Assembly (NCBI RefSeq): GCF_003555545.1
Contig: NZ_CP032157.1
Location: 4,468,546-4,532,545, forward strand
DNA from: Paraflavitalea soli
GTDB lineage: Bacteria; Bacteroidota; Bacteroidia; Chitinophagales; Chitinophagaceae
Direction of reading: 5' to 3'
Length of the DNA: 64,000 bases
Of the stretch, positions 35,290 to 42,846 are shown piece by piece. The position numbers were made by a program, and so were the translations under genes. Within the stretch, counting starts at the first letter, position 1; each line of letters begins with the position of its first letter. The notes beneath the pieces were generated by a model that saw only the letters and a program-made list of their open reading frames with translations, was not told the origin of the DNA and searched no databases.

Positions 35290-36060
35290 ATGACGATCCT
35301 TATCATAGAAGACGAAGTACAAACTGCCAGGGACCTGCAGGAAACGATCGTTGCTTTGCGGCCATCGTTCAGCATTGCCGGTGTTATAGACAGCGTGGAA
35401 ACGGGGCTTGAATGGTTTGAACAGCACGCACAGCCGGACCTTATCTTTTCAGATATTCAACTGGGTGATGGACTGGCCTTTGATATTTTCCGACAGGTGC
35501 GTCTGGCATGCCCGGTGGTCTTCTGTACAGCCTATGATCAATACGCGATCCAGGCATTTCGTAATAATGGTATTGATTATTTATTAAAACCGCTTGATGA
35601 GCAATTGTTGAAACAATGCCTGGATAAGATCCACCTGCTCTTGCAAAAACCAGCTGCCAATACTTCCCTGCCCGATCTTACGGAACTGCTGAAAGCCATT
35701 TCCGGCACGCACAAGTCTTATAAATCTACTTTCCTGGTCTCTTACCGCGAAAAACTGATCCCGGTAAATATTGATGATATCCTGTTCTTTCGTGTGGCGG
35801 GTGAAGTAGTAGAGTTATTCACGAAAGATAACCAGCAATACCGCATGGCTGAGGCGCTCGACCACCTTGAATCGCTTGTTGATCCGGCGCTTTTTTACCG
35901 GGCCAACAGGCAATACCTGGTGGCTTTTAAAGCGATCCGGGAAGTGGAAATATATTTCGAACGGAAGCTATTGGTAAAGCTGGTTCAACCTACGGCAGAT
36001 CCTATCATTATCAGTAAAGCAAAGGCCACTGATTTTTTGACCTGGATGGAAGGGCACTAG
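35290..36060 (+). CDS. LytTR-family response regulator
   Basis: 256 residues. The receiver domain (1-120) starts MTILIIEDEVQTARDL and has the phospho-acceptor Asp in DLIFSDIQLGDG with the Lys in DYLLKPLDEQLL. The C-terminal LytTR DNA-binding domain (about 150-256) contains FLVSYREKLIPVNIDDILFFRVAGEVVELFT and LFYRANRQYLVAFKAI. It is co-transcribed with the LytS-type kinase. Target genes are not evident; its own operon is the usual first candidate. Confidence 0.93.
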   Translation: MTILIIEDEVQTARDLQETIVALRPSFSIAGVIDSVETGLEWFEQHAQPDLIFSDIQLGDGLAFDIFRQVRLACPVVFCTAYDQYAIQAFRNNGIDYLLKPLDEQLLKQCLDKIHLLLQKPAANTSLPDLTELLKAISGTHKSYKSTFLVSYREKLIPVNIDDILFFRVAGEVVELFTKDNQQYRMAEALDHLESLVDPALFYRANRQYLVAFKAIREVEIYFERKLLVKLVQPTADPIIISKAKATDFLTWMEGH

Positions 36061-36085
36061 CAATATCATTGCACTAAGCGTAAAC

Positions 36086-36122
36086 AAAAAAAGCTCTCCT
36101 GCCTAAGGCGGGAGAGCTTTTT
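36086..36122. terminator. bidirectional terminator between LytTR gene and G8-protein gene
   Basis: AAAAAGCTCTCC-T-GCC pairs with GGC-GGGAGAGCTTTTT (one bulged base) around a 3-nt loop, with A and T runs on either side. It serves the LytTR gene on the plus strand and, on the minus strand, is the first strong terminator after the polysaccharide/T9SS block. Confidence 0.9.
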
Positions 36123-36139
36123 GTATACAGGATAGTGGA

Positions 36140-39100
36140 CTATAACTTCAATAGTGTGACGAGCCTCCTTACGCTTCCCTGTTCTACCACTGCATAGTAG
36201 GTACCCTTGGCCCAACTTGTCCCAATGGTCAAGGTGATATTGGTGCCGGTCTTCACGACGCGGTCCACCAGGATACCCTGGCTATTGTAGAAGCCAATGG
36301 TTATGGGATAGCTGGTATTGGTGGTGATATTGAGGGTAAAGTAATTGCTGGAAGGATTGGGCGCCACTTTAACTACCAAGGTGGTTGACCCTTCAGCGGG
36401 CTGGGCTTTGACGGTGATGGTTACGTCGTCCTCGGCCGTGGCTCCCAGATTATCTTTGACCTGCAGGCGGAAAACGTATACACCTACTACCAGGTTGGAA
36501 AGAACGGGAGCAACAGCACTTGAACTGCTCAACGAATACTGTGTAGGGCCGCTTACTTTGGTCCAGGTATAGGATACGATGGTACCATCCTGATCACGGG
36601 AAGCAGCTCCATTGAGTGCAGCGAGGTTTACGGGTAAACTAATGACGATATCTGACCCCGCATTGGCTATAGGAGGCAGGTTGCCTATACTATTCACTGT
36701 GATGGTAACATCATCTTCGTGGGTAGCACCTTTGTTGTCGGTAACCTTTAACCGGAATACATAGGTACCGGCTACGAGGTAGTATACGGAAGTAACTGCC
36801 GCTGCCGGGCTGCTTATGACGAAGGATGCAGGCCCACTGACCTTAGACCAGGCATAAGACACAATACTACCATCGGGGTCTTTGGATGCAGACCCATTGA
36901 GGGTGGCACTGTTGGCGGGCAGGGTGAGTACAATATCCGCACCAGCATTAGCTACAGGCGATTGATTACCGGCAGCGTTGACAGTTACGGCTACATCATC
37001 TTCGTAGGTAGCACCTTTGTCATCGGTCACCTTCAGGCGGAAAACATAGGCACCAGCAGCCAGGTTGTTCAAGGCTGTGGTAGCAGCCGTGGGGGTCACA
37101 ATGGTGAATTGTGTGGGGCCACTTACTTTAGACCAAAGATAAGCTTTGATGGTACCATCAGGGTCTTTGGAAGCAGATCCATCGAGGGTGGTACTGTTGG
37201 CCGGCAAGGTAAGTACGATATCTGTTCCGGCATTGGCTACAGGGGATTGGTTGTCCGCTGCATTTACGGTTACAGTAACATCGTCTTCATTGGTAGCGCC
37301 TTTATTATCGGTAACTTTCAAACGGAAGGTATATACACCTGCTGCCAGGTTGGTCAAAGGAGTAGTTACAGCAGCAGGGTTTGCAATGGTGAACTGTGGA
37401 GGCCCGCTTAATTTTGTCCATTGATAAGCAGTAATAGAGCCATCGGGATCATTGGATGCACTGCCATTGAGGGTAGTGCTGTTTACTGGCAGGGTGATCA
37501 CCATATCTGTTCCCGCGTTGGCTACGGGCCCTATGTTGGGAACTACTATTACGGCATCGCTGTACAACTGGCTTTGGGGCACGTATTCCAGGGGCAGGCT
37601 GGCGCTGGTCCAGAGCAATCCCATGCCGGTGCCACTATCCTGGTTGAAATATTCCAGCTTAATATCATAGAGCTGGCCCGCTACCAAGGTAATGGGATTG
37701 GATTTGAAAGTATCGGGGTAATGTTCCAGCCAGCTATCCAGTATCAGTTTGTTGTCGATCCAAAGGCGGTGACCACCTCCCGAACCCAGGTAGAATGTAG
37801 TAAGCTCTGAAAACTGGGCCATGATCTTACCGGTCCACCTGACTGAATAGGTAGTGCCTGTGATGGCATAATGCACACCAGCGCTCCATTCAGTAAAACT
37901 TACATTGGAATCGATGCGCGTCATGGCCGGGTTGGTGAAATTGGTGCTGTTGAAATATTCACCTTTCAAGCCTTTGCCAACACCCCATACGGTAGCAGCA
38001 AAGGGGGCGATATTGGATTGTCCGGATTTGGTGAGTTGGTAAGCCTGCCCGGATCTAGGTTGCACACGGATGGTCTCTCCTGCTACGGCATCTTTGTGTA
38101 CGGAGATAGTGCCGGTTATATTACACTGAACAAGATCGGTGGAATGTACTTCGGGCTCTGCTGAATCCAGGATGGCGGCTATTTTACATCCGCGCACGGT
38201 AACGTTGCGGATAAATACGGGACGATCACCAGGCAAAGGGCTATGAATGACCTGTATGCCATAATCAATAATTCCTGCTCCATCAATGGTTATATTTTCC
38301 AGGCGAACACGGTTGGAGTTGACGGAGGCCGCTTTTACTTCAATACCGTTGCCATAAAAGAATCCTCCTGTGTAGGTATAGCTATTGGCGTAGGCTCCAT
38401 GGAACATGCCCCAACTGTTGTGGTAAGCAATGAAATCTTCTATCACGTGGTTGCGGGTAGAGTTTTGCCATACGCGCAAACCACAATCGCTGTTATGAGC
38501 CATATTGCCTGTAAAGATCCAAACGCCTTCATTGATAACGGCCTCCCAGTTGTAGGCACCTCCATCGGCATGGTCGCCCTGGCCTCCGGCTACCACGACA
38601 TTATTTTTAGCTATATTCCCATCGCCGGTATTGAGGCCAAAACCACTGGAAGAGAAAGTAGGGGCATCTTCTGCATTCATGTTGAGTGAACCGGAAACAT
38701 ACTGGCAAAGGGCCACAATGTTGTGATCATAGATCACATCATGTGTGGAATCGCCCGGATCCCACCAGAAGGCGGTTTCCATAATATTATAAGCAATGTT
38801 GTCAATGAATTTGATGCCATGTGATACATGGGGTACATAGCTGTGGTTACCTGCATCACGGATCACATTTCCTTCTACGAGTGAACCACGACTACCATCC
38901 ATACAGTGGTGAAAGTGCATGCCATAGCGACCCGCTACGAGCTCTGTAGCACTGGAGCCGCCCCTGTCCTTCCGGGCGCCCATATTGCGTATGGCTATAT
39001 ATTTAATAGTCTGAGGCTGAGTAGACCGGATGAAGATATGCCCTTTGCCGGTTGGGGTACCCTCGATCCTTACATTACGGGTAAGGTTCATTACTTCTGC

Positions 39101-39880
39101 TGTCCACTGGTTGTTGACCACCGGATGTGGGCGGCTTGAGCCAGCGCTTAATGTAATGGAAGTACCTGAGATGGCTTTGATGGTCCTGTCTTCGAAGCCT
39201 GTAGCGAAAGCGGCTCCTACGGTAGGCGCTTCTGTAGGTGTGATGGTGATCTCATCGCCTGGCTGCCAGCCTGTGGCGCCTTCTACGGTGATGTTGGTAG
39301 CGCCTGCAGCAATGGCACCGTTCACTCTTGTCCAGGATGTTTTGGAAGTACCAGCGAGATCCAGTACTCCTGCACCCATCACCCACATACCTGTATCGGT
39401 GGCCAATACATCCATACCGCCACCTACAAATTTAGTTTCATCAACGGCTGTAAATCGTATAGTTTGAATCACTGTTGCTGATGCAGGCCGCATCTGCAGT
39501 TTACCTTGTACTACAATATTGGCCGTAGTTTGTAAGGTAGTAGATAACGAGGGATCGAAGGAGAGTACGCCACCGCTGCTGATGTTGAATCCTGCTATAG
39601 TGGTCTGTGGCATATCAAATGTGACGGTATGTCCGGCAGCAATCAGCGGGGTATCTGTGGCTGCGGGTACTTTACCACCCCATGTTGCAGCATCAGACCA
39701 TTTGCCTGTGCGCACACTACTTACTGTACCTGTAAGGGAAAAAGCTTTTTCAGGAGCACAACTAATGGAAGAGGTTCTTCGTGTTATTTTTTTATTGGCA
39801 CCCACCGGATCGGGAATTAACACCATGCCGGTAGCAGTCAGAGATACGCTTTGCAGAAAGCGTCTTCTGGTGTTTTTCAT
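36140..39880 (-). CDS. T9SS-secreted G8/PA14/PKD protein with twin-arginine signal (CEMIP-like)
   Basis: 1246 residues. The N terminus NTRRRFLQSVSLTATG is a twin-arginine signal. Then: G8 domain (about 50-160; GKWSDAATWGGKVP), right-handed beta-helix (about 260-600) with the CEMIP/TMEM2-like GRYGMHFHHCMDGSRG and HVSHGIKFIDNIAYN, PA14 domain (about 636-775; GSGGGHRLWIDNKLILD), four PKD domains (785-873, 880-969, 974-1063, 1068-1158) and a type A T9SS sorting tail (about 1165-1246; VKVAPNPSSNYFTLNI). Family resemblance suggests binding or cleavage of a hyaluronan-like polysaccharide, but this is not proven. It is a tandem paralogue of the next upstream gene. Confidence 0.88.
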   Translation of the reverse strand: MKNTRRRFLQSVSLTATGMVLIPDPVGANKKITRRTSSISCAPEKAFSLTGTVSSVRTGKWSDAATWGGKVPAATDTPLIAAGHTVTFDMPQTTIAGFNISSGGVLSFDPSLSTTLQTTANIVVQGKLQMRPASATVIQTIRFTAVDETKFVGGGMDVLATDTGMWVMGAGVLDLAGTSKTSWTRVNGAIAAGATNITVEGATGWQPGDEITITPTEAPTVGAAFATGFEDRTIKAISGTSITLSAGSSRPHPVVNNQWTAEVMNLTRNVRIEGTPTGKGHIFIRSTQPQTIKYIAIRNMGARKDRGGSSATELVAGRYGMHFHHCMDGSRGSLVEGNVIRDAGNHSYVPHVSHGIKFIDNIAYNIMETAFWWDPGDSTHDVIYDHNIVALCQYVSGSLNMNAEDAPTFSSSGFGLNTGDGNIAKNNVVVAGGQGDHADGGAYNWEAVINEGVWIFTGNMAHNSDCGLRVWQNSTRNHVIEDFIAYHNSWGMFHGAYANSYTYTGGFFYGNGIEVKAASVNSNRVRLENITIDGAGIIDYGIQVIHSPLPGDRPVFIRNVTVRGCKIAAILDSAEPEVHSTDLVQCNITGTISVHKDAVAGETIRVQPRSGQAYQLTKSGQSNIAPFAATVWGVGKGLKGEYFNSTNFTNPAMTRIDSNVSFTEWSAGVHYAITGTTYSVRWTGKIMAQFSELTTFYLGSGGGHRLWIDNKLILDSWLEHYPDTFKSNPITLVAGQLYDIKLEYFNQDSGTGMGLLWTSASLPLEYVPQSQLYSDAVIVVPNIGPVANAGTDMVITLPVNSTTLNGSASNDPDGSITAYQWTKLSGPPQFTIANPAAVTTPLTNLAAGVYTFRLKVTDNKGATNEDDVTVTVNAADNQSPVANAGTDIVLTLPANSTTLDGSASKDPDGTIKAYLWSKVSGPTQFTIVTPTAATTALNNLAAGAYVFRLKVTDDKGATYEDDVAVTVNAAGNQSPVANAGADIVLTLPANSATLNGSASKDPDGSIVSYAWSKVSGPASFVISSPAAAVTSVYYLVAGTYVFRLKVTDNKGATHEDDVTITVNSIGNLPPIANAGSDIVISLPVNLAALNGAASRDQDGTIVSYTWTKVSGPTQYSLSSSSAVAPVLSNLVVGVYVFRLQVKDNLGATAEDDVTITVKAQPAEGSTTLVVKVAPNPSSNYFTLNITTNTSYPITIGFYNSQGILVDRVVKTGTNITLTIGTSWAKGTYYAVVEQGSVRRLVTLLKL

Positions 39881-40193
39881 AAAGGTATTTATTTAGGTTT
39901 CTCTTAAGAAATTAGCTGTCGAAGTTGAAACAACTATAATGCCTGAAATGCCAAATAATCGAACAATCACTATCTGTAAAAGCTTTTATGGGTATTTACA
40001 TGTACATAGATATTTGATTAACGGAAGTCAAATGAGCGGGAAAATGAGGGGTAAATTGCGAGACGTGAAATGTGAGATGTGAGATGTGAGTCGTTTGCTT
40101 CGATAGCGGATCTCTCCCTGCGATCGAAATGACAAGGTAACGGGAGACATTAAAGGTGAGAATGGAATGCGAGGCGCAAGAGTGTGGTGGGAC
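39881..40193. other. gene-free gap between the two G8-protein genes
   Basis: 313 bp. It holds an array of 7-bp units (40058-40092), followed by CTTCGATAGCGG and CTGCGATCGAAATGACAAGG, which resembles an intergenic repeat common in Bacteroidota (memory). No promoter or terminator was recognised. Confidence 0.6.
40058..40092 (+). repeat. 7-bp tandem array, unit GTGAGAT, five units
   Basis: Units GCGAGAC, GTGAAAT, GTGAGAT, GTGAGAT and GTGAGTC in exact period seven. Confidence 0.85.
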
Positions 40194-42776
40194 TTATATT
40201 TTGATGAGCTTGTAAGCTTTGCTGATCTTGCTCAATTTAAGGAACAAGGCGCCTTTACTAAAAGGTGTGACATAAATAAAATTGGTGCCAGGTGTGAGGG
40301 CGCCATGCTTTAATAAGCGGCCCATGGCATCGAATAATTGATAGAAGGAATTATCGGGGCTGCGTACTTCTATATAATTACTAACGATCTGCCCGATCAC
40401 GATGGTTTCCTGTGGAGGTGGTGGAGGAGGTGGTGGTGGCGCTACACGTTCTGCATACAACTGGCTTTGTGGTACATATTCAAGTGGAAGGCCGGGACAA
40501 GTCCAAAGCAGTCCCATACCTGTTGTTTCATTTGTATTAAAGTATTCCAGCTTAATATCGTATCGCTCTCCTGCTTTCAAGGCGATGGAGGCGGACTTGA
40601 ATACATCAGGATAATGTTCTACCCAACCGTCCAGTATCAGTTTGTCATCAATCCATAAACGGTGCCCGCCACCGGAGCCCAGGTAAAAAGTATGTTCTTC
40701 AGAAAACTGGGCCTGTATCTGTCCGGTCCATCTTACTGAATACTCCTTTCCTGTAATGGCATAATGTACACCGGCGCTCCATTCTGTAAAGCTCACATTA
40801 GAATCAATACGGGTCATGGCAGGTGTAGTGAGGTCATTGTTGTTATAGTAAGCAGCTTTTAATCCTTTTCCAGTGCCCCAGCTGGTAGCTGCGAAAGGTG
40901 CAATATTGCCTGTACCGGATTTAGTGATCTGGTACGGCTGTCCGGATGCAGGTTGCACCCTGATGGTTTCACCAGCCGCAGCATCTGGATGTAATAATAT
41001 AGCACCTTCGATAGTACATTGAATAAGATCGGTAGAATGTACCTCGGGTGCTGCAGAATCCAGCAAGGCTGCCACTTTACAGCCGCGGATGGTCACGTTA
41101 CGAATGAATACAGGCTTGTCGCCGGGCAAGGGGCTATGGATCACTTCGATGCCATGATCAATAATACCTGCACCGTCGATGGTAATATTTTCTACGCGCA
41201 CGCGGTTGGAATTGGAAGAGGCGGCTTTGATCTGCATGGGGTTGCCATATAATATGCCTCCGTTGTAGGTATAGCTATTGGCATAAGCTCCATGGAAAAT
41301 GCCTACGGCATTGTGGTAAGCAATAAAGTCCTCTATTACATGGTTGCGGGTGGAGTTTTGCCATACACGCAGACCATTGCCATTGTTGTGGGACATGTTG
41401 TTGGTGAATGTCCATACACCTTCATTGATCACTGCTTCCCAGTTATATGCTCCGCCATCGGCATAATCACCCTCCCCGCCCGCCACTACTACATTGTTAT
41501 GGCAAATATTTCCATCGCCGGTATTCAAACCAAAGCCGCTGGATGAAAAGGTAGGTGCATCTTCAGCATTCATATTGAGGGAGTCTTTCACAAAACGGCA
41601 GTTAGCTACAATATTATGATCATAGATCACATCATGGGTGGGATCACCCGGATCCCACCAGAAAGCGGTTTCGGTGATATTGTAAGCAATGTTATCGATG
41701 AACTTTATGCCATGGGACACATGTGGTACATAGCTGTGATTGCCTGTATCCCTGATCACATTGCCTTCTATCAGGGAACCGCGGCTGCCATCCATCGAAT
41801 AATGAAAGTGCATGCCATACCTGCCTGCCACCAGTTCGGTAGCAGCTGATCCTTTCCTGTCTTTTCGCGGTCCCATATGACGCAATGCGGTATATTGAAT
41901 GGTTTGGGGTTTGGAAGAGCGGATAAACAAGTGTGCTCTTCCTTCTTCTGTGCCTTCTATGCGAACATTGCGGGTGAGGTTCATTACTTCGGCTGTCCAA
42001 AGCTTATTGACCATCGGGTGTGGCCGGCTGGCGCCGCTGCTTAATGTAATGACTGAACCCGCTATGCTTTTTATGGTCCTTTCTTCAAAACCTGTCGTGA
42101 ATGGGGTTCCCACGGTGGGTGGCTCAGTAGGTGTAATGCTGATCTCATCGCCTTCGCGCCAGGCTGTGGCAGCCTGCACTGTAATATTTGCAGCGCCGGC
42201 CGGGATGCTGCCCACCACTCTTGTCCATGATGTTTTGGAACTGCCAGCCAGGTCCAGCTGACCGGCGCCCATTACCCACAAGCCAATATCGGTGGTCAGT
42301 ACATTCATGCCACCTCCAACAAACCGGATCTCATCAATGCCGGTAAACCGAAGGGTTTGTATGATATTGGGGGTAGCCGGGCGCATTTGTAAGAGGCCTT
42401 CTACCACCACATTTGCCGTGGTTTGCAGAACAGCGGATAGCGCATTATCAAATGAAAGCACTGCACCCGCACTGATGCTGATACCAGCTACGGTAGTTTG
42501 TGCCATATCATATATAATGGTATGACCTGTTGCTATCAGGGGTGTATCGCCGGCGGCAGGTAATTTACCACCCCAGGTAGCAGGGTCGGACCATTTACCA
42601 GACTTTACACTGGTGATGGTGCCGGTGATGCCTGTAACGCTGTCTTCACCGGAAGACCCGCAGGCAAGGGCGCCGAGGCGCCTGGCCCTTTTACGCGCTC
42701 CCACTCCGGGGATCAGGAGCAGGCATGTGGCTGTTAAGAAAGCATTCCGGAGAAAGTGCCGCCTGTTATTGGTCAT
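40194..42776 (-). CDS. T9SS-secreted G8/PA14 protein with twin-arginine signal, paralogue without PKD domains
   Basis: 860 residues, closely similar to the 36.1 kb protein through the G8, beta-helix and PA14 parts. Twin-arginine signal NNRRHFLRNAFLTATCLLL at the N terminus; G8 about 52-160 (GKWSDPATWGGKLP); GRYGMHFHYSMDGSRG near residue 320; PA14 about 640-775. The four PKD domains are replaced by a short linker of nine prolines, encoded by a GGT/GGA-type trinucleotide run on the plus strand (40412-40440). The tail (about 795-860) looks like a T9SS type A sorting domain but is less canonical. Likely arose by tandem duplication with PKD gain or loss. Confidence 0.87.
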   Translation of the reverse strand: MTNNRRHFLRNAFLTATCLLLIPGVGARKRARRLGALACGSSGEDSVTGITGTITSVKSGKWSDPATWGGKLPAAGDTPLIATGHTIIYDMAQTTVAGISISAGAVLSFDNALSAVLQTTANVVVEGLLQMRPATPNIIQTLRFTGIDEIRFVGGGMNVLTTDIGLWVMGAGQLDLAGSSKTSWTRVVGSIPAGAANITVQAATAWREGDEISITPTEPPTVGTPFTTGFEERTIKSIAGSVITLSSGASRPHPMVNKLWTAEVMNLTRNVRIEGTEEGRAHLFIRSSKPQTIQYTALRHMGPRKDRKGSAATELVAGRYGMHFHYSMDGSRGSLIEGNVIRDTGNHSYVPHVSHGIKFIDNIAYNITETAFWWDPGDPTHDVIYDHNIVANCRFVKDSLNMNAEDAPTFSSSGFGLNTGDGNICHNNVVVAGGEGDYADGGAYNWEAVINEGVWTFTNNMSHNNGNGLRVWQNSTRNHVIEDFIAYHNAVGIFHGAYANSYTYNGGILYGNPMQIKAASSNSNRVRVENITIDGAGIIDHGIEVIHSPLPGDKPVFIRNVTIRGCKVAALLDSAAPEVHSTDLIQCTIEGAILLHPDAAAGETIRVQPASGQPYQITKSGTGNIAPFAATSWGTGKGLKAAYYNNNDLTTPAMTRIDSNVSFTEWSAGVHYAITGKEYSVRWTGQIQAQFSEEHTFYLGSGGGHRLWIDDKLILDGWVEHYPDVFKSASIALKAGERYDIKLEYFNTNETTGMGLLWTCPGLPLEYVPQSQLYAERVAPPPPPPPPPQETIVIGQIVSNYIEVRSPDNSFYQLFDAMGRLLKHGALTPGTNFIYVTPFSKGALFLKLSKISKAYKLIKI

Positions 42777-42846
42777 GGATTATTATTTAGATTAGGTTAA
42801 GGGTAGCCTCCCGCAACGAGGCATCCAGGCAACCAAGGCATCGAGG

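Noticed and set aside
42818-42846. AGGCATC-like short repeats before the type B protein gene end
   Set aside because: Spacing alternates between 8 and 9 and only three units are visible; too weak to separate from chance.
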